Source: a virus
DNA: 43,932 nucleotides
Reading direction: 5' to 3' (one strand)
Virus record (IMG/VR): IMGVR_UViG_3300048924_000317
Coordinates: 1 to 43,932 of that record
This document shows, piece after piece, positions 34,194-40,926 of this stretch. Both the position numbers and the translations under genes were made by a program. Position 1 is the stretch's first letter. Each line of letters opens with the position of its first letter. The notes beneath the pieces are model-generated. The model did not search any database. It was not told the origin of the DNA and saw nothing but the letters and a program-made list of their open reading frames with translations.

Positions 34194-34871
34194 TTAGGTA
34201 GGCACTATTAAATTCTGACCTTGATTTTTAGCATTTCCGATAGCTGTTGTAACCCTAAACCATTCGAAGGCCTCAGTCGGTTCACCCTGATGAAACACCA
34301 TCTGCTCAGCACGCTGCAATGGCGTTGCCGGATCAATCCATTCCCGGGCCATCTTCGGTGCCAGTACCACCGGCCTTCGGTCATGAATGTCCACCATTCC
34401 ACCGGCACTGTTGGCGGTGATGATCACAAAGCCGTCATGCTCGCCTGGCCCTTCATCGGCGTCTGGTAATTGGCCGATGACCGCGCACAAGATTGGCGCA
34501 CCGTCCCGCCTGCGGATCAGATAAGGCTGTTTCTTCGGTCCACCTTCATCCACCCACTCAAACCAATTGTCGATAGGCGTGATCGCACGGTGCGGCCAGA
34601 TCGCCCGGAAGAATGGACCGTGGGCGACCTTCTCGACGCGTGCATTGATCGGTGCGGCGCGGTCTTTCGCCCAATGCGGTCGCCATCCCCAACGAACTGG
34701 ATCAGCGTGCAGCAGTTCACCTTGCAGGTGCAGCAATGCCACCTGAGTCGTCGGAGCAACGTTGTACCGCTCGATAGGTCGGTCACCCACCGAGTTTGCC
34801 AGGGCGTTAGGCATGCTCAGCGCCGCAACGAAGTCGTGGATTCCCCTGTACTGCGACAGCCTTCCGCACAT
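34194..34871 (-). CDS. SOS response-associated peptidase (SRAP, YedK/HMCES family)
   Basis: 225 residues from the ATG at 34871, giving the required MCGR start: Cys2 becomes the N-terminal catalytic residue that crosslinks to abasic sites in single-stranded DNA. YNVAPT, WGWRPHWAKD, INARVEKV and WFEWVD are all present; the active-site histidine lies in VDIHDRRPVV, a variant of the usual HxRMP. It is second in an operon under a LexA box at 35250. A phage-borne copy would protect replicating DNA after SOS induction. Confidence 0.93.
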   Translation of the reverse strand: MCGRLSQYRGIHDFVAALSMPNALANSVGDRPIERYNVAPTTQVALLHLQGELLHADPVRWGWRPHWAKDRAAPINARVEKVAHGPFFRAIWPHRAITPIDNWFEWVDEGGPKKQPYLIRRRDGAPILCAVIGQLPDADEGPGEHDGFVIITANSAGGMVDIHDRRPVVLAPKMAREWIDPATPLQRAEQMVFHQGEPTEAFEWFRVTTAIGNAKNQGQNLIVPT

Positions 34872-34896
34872 AGCCAAGCCCTCCTTCCGTTTGATC

Positions 34897-35235
34897 TTAG
34901 ACAATCGTGGTCGGTCGAGGTCTCATCTCGTTGACGATTCGCTTCAGGCCTTCGGCTTCACGCTGACTTACGTTCAGTGACGTCGTCAGGGTGTCGATCT
35001 GTTTTCGCATCTCAGCCGCTTCGCCGCCTCTCTGACGGAGGTATCCAGCGAACTCGGCGTTCTTCGCCTGGGTAGCCAGCAGCATCTGGCTGATTCCGAA
35101 GACATCCTCCCGCGCTTTGCGCAGTTGCACGTTCAGGTCCTGGATCTCGTTCTCCAGGAGGCGGCAGTGCTGTCGGTACATTTGCAATGGGGTAGGGAGG
35201 CCAAGCCAGCCGAGGGTGTCTTCATCGTTATTCAT
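34897..35235 (-). CDS. SOS-controlled coiled-coil hypothetical protein
   Basis: 112 residues. The N-terminus (DTLGWLGLPTPLQMYRQHCRLLENEI) is followed by a coiled coil (LNVQLRKAREDVFGISQML, MRKQIDTLTTSLNVSQREAEGLKRIV). No family recognised. It is the first gene after the LexA box at 35250 and ends 25 bp before the SRAP start, so both are presumably induced by DNA damage. Confidence 0.72.
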   Translation of the reverse strand: MNNDEDTLGWLGLPTPLQMYRQHCRLLENEIQDLNVQLRKAREDVFGISQMLLATQAKNAEFAGYLRQRGGEAAEMRKQIDTLTTSLNVSQREAEGLKRIVNEMRPRPTTIV

Positions 35236-35249
35236 GGGGGCGAATCCAG

Positions 35250-35269
35250 TACTGTATGCGCATACAGTA
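35250..35269. promoter_or_regulatory. LexA (SOS) box
   Basis: TACTGTATGCGCATACAGTA is a perfect 20-bp palindrome containing CTG-N10-CAG, the LexA consensus form. It lies 15 bp upstream of the coiled-coil/SRAP operon. A short plus-strand frame at 35284 (24 codons, MTRFEATN...) lies on its other side but has no further support. Confidence 0.85.
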
Positions 35270-35511
35270 ATCGAGGTTTACCCATGACGCGATTTGAGGC
35301 GACGAACTGTAGGAGAGAGCGGGGTTTTGGGTCAGAAAAAGTCAGCTGGGATAGATGAAAGTTTGCCCTTCAGCAGCATGAAAAAACCCAGTTCAACATA
35401 GCATTTGCAGGGTGTCACGGCAAGCCAAAGCGGCTGCGCGGACCAATAAACACGGGGCTTCGGAGGCTGCGGCGCTGACACCCAGGGAGCTGCCGACAAT
35501 GTGGGGGGATT

Positions 35512-35562
35512 GGCGTGCCACAAATCGGGCTACAGGCGTGCTACATCGGGGTAGTGGCGTGC
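35512..35562 (-). repeat. Three GGCGTGC repeats beside cos (cosB-like)
   Basis: GGCGTGC occurs at 35512-35518, 35535-35541 and 35556-35562, spacing 23 and 21 bp. On the minus strand the units read G(A/T)(A/G)GCACGCC then TA-CCCGAT in the first two. They lie 20-90 bp inside the left phage end, the position where lambda keeps the terminase-binding cosB sites. Likely gpM/gpP recognition; inference. Confidence 0.6.
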
Positions 35563-35580
35563 TTCACCACCCGGCGCGCG

Positions 35581-35601
35581 CCGTCGTCCCCCCACCTCGC
35601 C
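35581..35601 (-). other. cos site of the prophage
   Basis: Minus strand GGCGAGGTGGGGGGACGACG(G). P2 cohesive ends begin GGCGAGGCGGGG, and phiCTX-like phages carry similar GC-rich ends. Orientation and place agree with P2: read on the minus strand the next phage genes are Q, P, O. This is where terminase would nick to give cohesive ends. The region from 35284 to 35757 around it holds no convincing gene. Confidence 0.7.
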
Positions 35602-35757
35602 TGCGGGCTAAATGGGTCGTTTTTTCTGCGCCCCTGCGGACCACTCCCGGCGGCTTAGGCTGGACGCTTGCTTGGCGTTGTGGGGAGGTTGAAAGCCTGC
35701 GGAACCCTGCACCGAGGGGGTATTTCTTCGAAAGGTCTGGATGCGTTGCTGTGCAGG

Positions 35758-36073
35758 TAGAGGGGGGGATTTCAAAAAGAGTAATTTCAGTAACCACGTC
35801 TGGGCAATGGGCTGGAGGCCGCGTATTCCGTGGGGTTCGGTATTACAAAAAGGAGTAACAGAGAAGTAATTGAAAAGGTAATTTTTTGACAAGCTATTGT
35901 TTTTAAAGGGTTTTTATAAAAATGAGAATTACGTTTATAAAGAGTAATCAGATTACTTCAATATTACTTAAAAATTACCTTTTGGCCGAAATGCAAAACC
36001 CTTTAATTTCAATGGATTGAGCGTAAAAAATGGTCAAGATTACTTATGTTACTCTTTTTTTTGCCCCCCTCTA
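35758..36073. repeat. Symmetric array of GTAAY iterons around an AT palindrome
   Basis: Thirteen GTAA(T/C) motifs (either strand) occur in 272 bp. Ten of them form mirrored groups: a pair at 35781 and 35790, and a triplet at 35855, 35866 and 35878. The reversed triplet is at 35952, 35963 and 35974, and the reversed pair at 36039 and 36048. The gaps between pair and triplet are 60 bp on both sides. The exact centre is the palindrome TTTTTATAAAAA (35911-35922). The outer ends carry TAGAGGGGGG and its complement. No gene is visible. Likely a protein-organised site (origin, partition or packaging). Confidence 0.8.
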
Positions 36074-36230
36074 GATTTCCAATTCCAGCCCCCTATACGT
36101 GTGATGCGCACGCGTACTGAGGTGCAAGCTGATGCTCTTGGGAATGGCGTGGGAATGCTTTTGCGCAACTGGCACCCCTGGAGCCCTTGTATTCCGGGGC
36201 GTCGGCCGCGAGATTGAGGGTGCGGGTACT

Positions 36231-36253
36231 TTCGAATCTCTCCTTCACCGCCA
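36231..36253 (+). other. attR: Right attachment site: 3' end of a tRNA-Ser gene
   Basis: TTCGAATCTCTCCTTCACCG plus CCA is the T-loop, T-stem, acceptor strand, G73 discriminator and CCA of a serine tRNA. The 5' part of a tRNA is absent, and the T-stem does not pair with the bases to the left (GTACT against CTCTC). So this is the displaced 3' copy at the prophage edge. The intact tRNA should lie upstream of int, before the window. Confidence 0.8.
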
Positions 36254-36260
36254 AATTTAG

Positions 36261-36303
36261 AAAAGCCCGTGAATTCAGTTACTTAGAGTTCGCGGGCTTT
36301 TTC
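36261..36303 (+). terminator. Terminator of the displaced tRNA gene
   Basis: Stem AAAAGCCCGTGAA / TTCGCGGGCTTTT (36261-36273 with 36289-36301, one T-G pair) and a T-run. It is the normal tRNA terminator, now separated from its tRNA by the prophage. Confidence 0.85.
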
Positions 36304-36305
36304 GT

Positions 36306-36329
36306 TTGTACTACTCAATTGTACTACTC
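36306..36329 (+). repeat. Tandem TTGTACTACTC repeat next to the att site
   Basis: TTGTACTACTC occurs at 36306-36316 and 36319-36329 (13-bp period), directly behind the tRNA terminator on the non-phage side. It could be integrase arm sites left by an earlier element; inference. Confidence 0.5.
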
Positions 36330-36447
36330 TCGCTTTACGTCATATTCCTCTCGACACTATGCAGCCATGGCTGTTTTTAACATGCTCCAGAGTCTGACTA
36401 TCAAGAATTGATCGCACTTAATATTTTCTGCCAAACAAGAATGCAGA

Positions 36448-36593
36448 TCGATTAAAAATTAGACCCGCGACGACGTGCTGGCCAGTTTGCGCATTCCGCC
36501 GCAGCTGATGGGCATCGTGCCGCAGAACGCGGGTGGGTTTGGTTCGATCAGGGAGGCAGCGTAGATCTATGCCGCCAATGAACTGGAGCGAAT
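36448..36593 (+). pseudogene. Fragment of a second P2-like portal (Q) gene
   Basis: The frame reads SIKN-stop-TRDDVLASLRIPPQLMG, then IVPQNAGGFGSIREAA-stop-IYAANELERI. It matches residues ~275-320 of the resident portal (32830-32980) at roughly 88% of bases by eye, with two TAG codons. Homology stops sharply on both sides. A remnant of another P2-like prophage or of a recombination event, just outside the att site. Confidence 0.88.
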
Positions 36594-36619
36594 TTCCGTA
36601 AAGGGCGACTGAGATAATT

Positions 36620-36651
36620 ACTCGTTATCAACTCGAAAGCTAATAACGAGT
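36620..36651. terminator. Hairpin downstream of the protease gene
   Basis: ACTCGTTAT (36620-36628) and ATAACGAGT (36643-36651) form a perfect 9-bp stem just past the minus-strand protease stop at 36661. No clear T-run follows, so terminator function is likely but not certain. Confidence 0.5.
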
Positions 36652-36660
36652 TTGCATTGT

Positions 36661-37488
36661 TCATCTCCCTAGGATTTTTTTCTTAACAAGGGGTTCTAAA
36701 GTGGTTATTTCAGCCGATTTGATAACATTTCCCAAATGCATCATTGCTGCAACTTGTACTGTTGGCGTTTGACCTAAAACTATGGCTCCAGTGTTTGTAA
36801 TTAATGGGCCTGCGTATAGAATGCCTACTAGTTTGATTCGAGTGGCTCCCATCATGTAGTTATTTGTTTTTCGATCTAAATATCCGTTACGGTCAAAAAC
36901 GAATACTGGTGAACCCGAAGATCCTGGAAAGCAAGCCATATCCACCATGAACTCTCTCTTGCCGTTATAGTTTTTAGCGAGAGATGATGCCGTAATACCT
37001 TTGCGCGATATCGGTAGATTATTTATTTCATCTGAAATTCCATTCGGACACCCAATCATAGTGACTTCTTCTATGGCGTCAAAGTCGTTCCACTCATCAT
37101 TTTTAGGTATTAATGATGGATCTAAAGGAACAATGAATAGAGGTGTTTGAAGGGCAATTGCATTATTTACAATGTCGCCAAATAATATTGCGCAGAGATC
37201 AATGTTGGGGTCAGGGTGTCGAATAATCCTGTTTTCTTGGAGATCCATAGCAAGGGTAATGTGTCTTCCTGAGGGCCCATTGCCCTCTGCTAAGTGATAT
37301 GTGACGTTGATGGCTTCATTGCCGTTTATGACATGATTGTTAGTGATAATTGCTATTGCGTCCCGTTCCTTGTCAATGGAAAATTTAAAAAAAAAGCCAG
37401 TTCCTGTACTTGCTGCCTTGCCGCCTTTTAAAGCAGTCAGCTTAGCTGTTGAATACAGCATTTGCTCCGCTACTGTTAGTGCTGTCAC
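36661..37488 (-). CDS. Trypsin-like serine protease, cytosolic
   Basis: 275 residues. The triad is readable as His52 in TNNHVI, an Asp in PNIDLCAI (~96) and Ser in FPGSSGSPVF (~194). GTGFFFKF at the start and MIGCPNG before the serine are typical of the trypsin-like (S1/HtrA-type) fold. No signal peptide or PDZ domain, so it probably acts in the cytosol. AT-rich, with no obvious partner gene. Trypsin-like peptidases occur in several prophage and defence-island systems as effector domains. Whether this one is single-gene is unknown. Confidence 0.85.
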   Translation of the reverse strand: MTALTVAEQMLYSTAKLTALKGGKAASTGTGFFFKFSIDKERDAIAIITNNHVINGNEAINVTYHLAEGNGPSGRHITLAMDLQENRIIRHPDPNIDLCAILFGDIVNNAIALQTPLFIVPLDPSLIPKNDEWNDFDAIEEVTMIGCPNGISDEINNLPISRKGITASSLAKNYNGKREFMVDMACFPGSSGSPVFVFDRNGYLDRKTNNYMMGATRIKLVGILYAGPLITNTGAIVLGQTPTVQVAAMMHLGNVIKSAEITTLEPLVKKKILGR

Positions 37489-37683
37489 TATTAATTCCTT
37501 TTGGCTGGTTTGTTTTGTTTGGTTGTGTGCGTTGTTGGCGTGGGTTGATGGTGGATATATTTTTGTGTGTCGCTTGTAGTGAGTTAACTCCGTCTAGCAA
37601 TGTTTTTTACTCGGCTGGTGGTCGAAAGTCTTAGCGTGGCTAAAGCTCATTTCGATAACTGCTTTTTGGCCGAGAACTCCCAT

Positions 37684-37899
37684 TTATATGAGATCCGCGC
37701 CCCGGAGTCGAGCCAAACCTTGTTTGATATAGCCCGCATTTTCTCCAATTGTATTAAGCGCCCCCCTGACATTTTCACCCACTTCTGAAGCGTTTTTCCG
37801 CTCAGCCCAAAGAGTCAGCTCCATCACAGCCGCTTCCAGGGCCAGTTGATTTTGATAAAGCCGTTCCAGCACGTCAGTCAGTGAGTACTCGCTTGCCAT
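37684..37899 (-). CDS. Small helical Pseudomonas protein, function unknown
   Basis: 71 residues from an ATG at 37899 (an ATG at 37932 is also in frame): MASEYSLTDVLERLYQNQLALEAAVMELTLWAE, then RGALNTIGENAGYIKQGLARL. Two amphipathic helices, no domain I can name. Small proteins of this look recur beside mobile DNA in Pseudomonas; that impression is from memory and unchecked. No ribosome site stands out. The 195 bp between it and the protease hold no gene. Confidence 0.6.
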   Translation of the reverse strand: MASEYSLTDVLERLYQNQLALEAAVMELTLWAERKNASEVGENVRGALNTIGENAGYIKQGLARLRGADLI

Positions 37900-37932
37900 G
37901 GTATGCGACTCGTTTTCAAAGAAACCAAGCAT

Positions 37933-38373
37933 AGCAGTGGCATCTCTGGGATTTGCGAAAGCTAGCGAAAAAGGGGCAGGGGTTCGTGCGTGAGTGTCGT
38001 GCTGGTACGAAAGTGGTACAGATGGGTGGCGAAGGCGCTGCAGTGACCGTTCTGTGAGGCCTATAGGATTAGGCGTTCCAATCCATCATCGGGGCGACGG
38101 AGAAGCGGCGGGAGAGTGCCTGCGGCGGTGCTGAGTTTAGCTGCATTGGAATTTAAATTACATAAATCGAAGGGCAGCAGAATAGCAGGGATGGAAGAGG
38201 AGAGCATGGCTAGCCGTGTTCTATTGGTGCCGTACGAAGCAAATTAATCTTTCTTGTTGCTGAGATTTGGCGTGATGCGTAAAAAAAGCTATGCGCTATT
38301 GAAAGGCCATCATCATATGATTAACCTAGCAGCACCTAGCTCATAGGGAATCCACGAAAGGGACGAGTTCGTA
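37933..38373. other. Gene-free 441-bp stretch with repeat copy A
   Basis: No convincing gene. The stretch includes repeat copy A (38077-38116) and a hairpin GGATT / AATCC just before it (~38067-38085). It also has a 13-codon frame MASRVLLVPYEAN behind GAGGAG (~38206) and the promoter region of the ATPase gene. The part after ~38140 is AT-rich like the following genes. Confidence 0.5.
38077..38116. repeat. Interspersed repeat copy A
   Basis: Begins TCCAATCCATCATCGGGGCG and continues ACGGAGAAGCGGCGGGAGAG. 33 of 40 bases match copy B at 40289, and the first 22 match copy C at 41981 at 20 positions. A, B and C separate the ATPase/nuclease pair from the antitoxin/DUF4393 block and from the chromosome. 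Confidence 0.65.
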
Positions 38374-39672
38374 ATGGAAAAGCTGATAATTGAAGATTTT
38401 CTATCTATAAAAAAGGCTGAAGTTAATCTAAAAAGAATTAATATATTTATTGGTCCACAGGCTAAAGGGAAGAGTTTAATATCTAAGCTGATTAGCTATT
38501 TTAAAGAGGTTCCTGTAGCGCTGCAGGAGGCCGGCATCGATGAGAAGTCTAAGCGTCAGTTTGATGCTGACTTGAGAGCTAAGTTTGAAAGTATTTTTCC
38601 GAGATATGGTTGGGAGAAGTCAACTTTTAATATATCGTATACGTGCGGTAGTTACAGTATTTCGATTTCTCATGGGAAAGTAAATTCCCAGTATAAGTGG
38701 TGTGTAAAGTATTCTGAAAGTGTACTAAAGTCCTTGTCTTTGGCTAGAAAAATTTATAAAAAAGCAATGTCCTCAGAGGATGGGGATGGGAAGTATCTTT
38801 ACAAGATTAGGTCTAACGCTATTAGAGAGTTGCGAGATGCGATCGTTTCTTCGCTATATGCGGATGCGCCAGATAAAAAGCTAGAGCAGGTATTTTATAT
38901 TCCTGCGGGAAGGTCTTTTTTTGCAAATTTGCAAAAAAACGTATTTTCGTTTATATCTTCTAGTATACCGATAGATCATTTTTTAAAAGAGTTTGGTGCA
39001 ATATACGAAAGAACTCGAGAACGAGGTTTTTTAGAGTTTTCCATATCTAAGCGGCCTAAAAGTGTAGAGAAGATTGTCAACGATTTGATTTGTGGTAGCT
39101 ATCTTTCTGAGAAAGGGCAGGATTGGATTGTTAGTCCGCAAGGTAGGGTTAATCTTTCAAACTCAAGTTCTGGCCAGCAGGAGGTTCTACCTATGGCCAT
39201 GGTTCTGTCGACTTGGCCTTATGCTGTAGGGCCTAGCTTTACAAGAAGTTTTATAGTTGAAGAGCCCGAGGCGCACTTGTTTCCTATTGCGCAGGGGCAA
39301 ATAGTTTCATTAATTGCCTCTGCATATAATGCTCGCGATGGTTTGGGTAGTTACACCATTACTACTCATAGTCCATACATTTTGACGGCTTTTAATAATC
39401 TTATTCAGGCTGGTAATGTTTTAGCGAAATCAAGCGAGAAAGAACAGTTTGACAAGTTGTTTAGCGTTGTTCCGCCTGAGCAGGTGGTTAGGTTTCAGGA
39501 TGTCACTGCCTATTTTGTTGATAAGGGAGTTGTGAAAGAAATAATGGACCACGGAATGAGGTTGATAGACGCAAGTGCGATAGATAATGTCTCCGAACAT
39601 TTTGCACAGCGCTTTGAGACGTTGATTGATCTTGAAATGGAGTTGGAGCAGCATTCGGAGGGGGCTGAGTAA
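38374..39672 (+). CDS. AAA/ABC-type ATPase of a putative defence pair
   Basis: 432 residues. It begins MEKLIIEDFLSIKKAEVNL, the usual opening of AAA_15/OLD-like ATPases. Walker A is GPQAKGKS (27-34). A signature loop NSSSGQQEVLPM lies near 262-273, Walker B FIVEEPEAHLFP near 293-304 and the H-switch TTHSPY near 330-335. The ~240-residue insert between Walker A and signature is helical. There is no Toprim domain at the C-terminus, so it is not a complete OLD nuclease. Its TAA overlaps the ATG of the next gene, so the two are co-translated. AT-rich, typical of transferred defence genes. Confidence 0.88.
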   Translation: MEKLIIEDFLSIKKAEVNLKRINIFIGPQAKGKSLISKLISYFKEVPVALQEAGIDEKSKRQFDADLRAKFESIFPRYGWEKSTFNISYTCGSYSISISHGKVNSQYKWCVKYSESVLKSLSLARKIYKKAMSSEDGDGKYLYKIRSNAIRELRDAIVSSLYADAPDKKLEQVFYIPAGRSFFANLQKNVFSFISSSIPIDHFLKEFGAIYERTRERGFLEFSISKRPKSVEKIVNDLICGSYLSEKGQDWIVSPQGRVNLSNSSSGQQEVLPMAMVLSTWPYAVGPSFTRSFIVEEPEAHLFPIAQGQIVSLIASAYNARDGLGSYTITTHSPYILTAFNNLIQAGNVLAKSSEKEQFDKLFSVVPPEQVVRFQDVTAYFVDKGVVKEIMDHGMRLIDASAIDNVSEHFAQRFETLIDLEMELEQHSEGAE

Positions 39673-40094
39673 TGACTGCGCACTGCATTGTCCCAACAAA
39701 AAATCCAATTTTAACATTTGAAGAACAAAAGTCGGTTTTTCAAGTTTTAAATAAAGGGCGCAGAAATCTTGAGCGGCATCAGGTAGATGGGTGTTTGATA
39801 GTTGATGGTATTAAATGTGATTGGTTGCTGGTTGATACTGATAGTGGTAGGGAGATATATATAGAGCTAAAAGGGTCTGATATTAAACATGCGGTGGATC
39901 AGATTTGTGAAACTATAGGTGCTCTTACTAAGAGTGCAAAAGATGTAAAGTTGGGTTACGTTATTTGCACTAAGTGTCCTCTGGATTCTACTGCGGTCCA
40001 GCGATTAAAAAAAGCCGTACTGCTTAGTCATAAGTTAAGGTTGAGAGTCCAAAAGACAATTCATCGTGAGGATATTGAGGCAATGATCGCTTGA
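39672..40094 (+). CDS. Small PD-(D/E)XK-like nuclease paired with the ATPase
   Basis: 140 residues starting MTAHCIVPTKNPILTFEEQ. Asp50 (KCDWLLVD), then Glu65-x-Lys67 (YIELKG) and a following helix with Gln78 (AVDQICETIG) reproduce the PD-(D/E)XK nuclease core. This call is from the motif pattern only. It begins within the ATPase stop codon (TAATG), so the products are probably made together and may form a complex in which ATP state gates DNA or RNA cleavage. It differs from the HNH partner of Septu and from the Toprim partner of PARIS. Confidence 0.75.
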   Translation: MTAHCIVPTKNPILTFEEQKSVFQVLNKGRRNLERHQVDGCLIVDGIKCDWLLVDTDSGREIYIELKGSDIKHAVDQICETIGALTKSAKDVKLGYVICTKCPLDSTAVQRLKKAVLLSHKLRLRVQKTIHREDIEAMIA

Positions 40095-40385
40095 GGTTGT
40101 GGTTGCCGATTGGCTTGATTTTTCTTCTGAGGGAATAAGCTTCTCCGCATTTTTTGAAGAGTGTTTGCAAAATTCGGAGTAAGTTGTTGTGGCTCATGTT
40201 TCGTTGGCGAGGTAAGCGGGACAGATTTATTTGACGCCTAATGATCTGGTTTCAATTTTAAATAAATCCGTCTCGTTTATTCACTACTTCCATACCATCA
40301 TGGGGGCAACGGAGAAACGGCGAGATAGGGGATCGGTTTGAAGGGGCATGGGAGGGAGACTCAACCTGCATTCAGGCTCCAGCGC
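40095..40385. other. Gene-free stretch with repeat copy B
   Basis: No open frame with coding character. Copy B of the interspersed repeat is at 40289-40328. No toxin gene is visible downstream of the antitoxin on the minus strand, where one would be expected. Confidence 0.5.
40289..40328. repeat. Interspersed repeat copy B
   Basis: Begins TCCATACCATCATGGGGGCA and continues ACGGAGAAACGGCGAGATAG; 33 of 40 bases match copy A (38077). Confidence 0.65.
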
Positions 40386-40589
40386 CTAGCGCATCGTAGC
40401 TACTTGGTCATCGATGGCGAATTTGCCTTGATCGGCTTCTTTTACTGCCAGTTCGATCTGATCGGTCAGCGTTTTTTCGTGCTCAAAATAGTCGCGAAGA
40501 ATGTCCACTGCCTGGTGGGTCGCAGTCTGGTTTTCGGTTTTGAGCAGATCAGTGAGAGAGTCGGGCAGGTTTAAGGATATTCCAGTCAT
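40386..40589 (-). CDS. Orphan ribbon-helix-helix antitoxin-like protein
   Basis: 67 residues: MTGISLNLPDSLTDLLKTENQ looks like the strand and first helix of a short RHH domain. The C-terminus LAVKEADQGKFAIDDQVATMR resembles the toxin-binding tail of ParD/CopG-type antitoxins (EADxGxFA-D-EV). No toxin frame is present on either side, and the repeat copy B follows 57 bp downstream, so the toxin has probably been lost. It may still act as a DNA-binding antitoxin for another locus. Confidence 0.65.
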   Translation of the reverse strand: MTGISLNLPDSLTDLLKTENQTATHQAVDILRDYFEHEKTLTDQIELAVKEADQGKFAIDDQVATMR

Positions 40590-40926
40590 GATGGCCTCGA
40601 TGGTGCGAGCTTGTGGGGCATCTTACATCTTAGTGTGCTAGCTTGAATCGTCAGGTCGTCGAGAGTTGTATCTGGAAGTGATTCGTTCGCTGCTCCTCTT
40701 TCACCGTGGCGCTAGGATATCATGGTCTGACCCCTATATCTGCTTCGAAGGGTCGGGAGGACTGTTACCTCGTTGGGACTATCACTCATTGTCCCCTCGT
40801 CCTCTTGTTGGTTTCGAGCATTTAGGAGTTACGACCTAAGGTTAACGGATTTCTCCGTGTTAGATTTGAGAAGTATATTTTTACATTGTATCTCCAATAT
40901 ATTATTTAATAAGTAGGGGTGTAAAA
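40590..40926. other. Gene-free 337-bp stretch upstream of the DUF4393-like gene
   Basis: No convincing frame. The last ~70 bases are AT-rich with a TATATTATTTAAT stretch and the GTAGGGGTG ribosome site for the next gene, so they likely hold its promoter. The rest resembles neither phage nor the flanking genes. Confidence 0.45.

Noticed and set aside
35412-35858. 148-codon frame across cos and the iteron array
   Set aside because: Low-complexity, arginine-rich start, no ribosome site, and it spans the cos and repeat signals; treated as non-coding.
35776-36052. CRISPR array
   Set aside because: The repeats are only 5-7 bp, occur in both orientations and lack equal spacers; symmetric iterons explain them better.
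36175-36253. A complete tRNA gene at the right prophage end
   Set aside because: Only the T-loop and acceptor 3' half are present; the T-stem 5' strand and the rest of the cloverleaf are missing.
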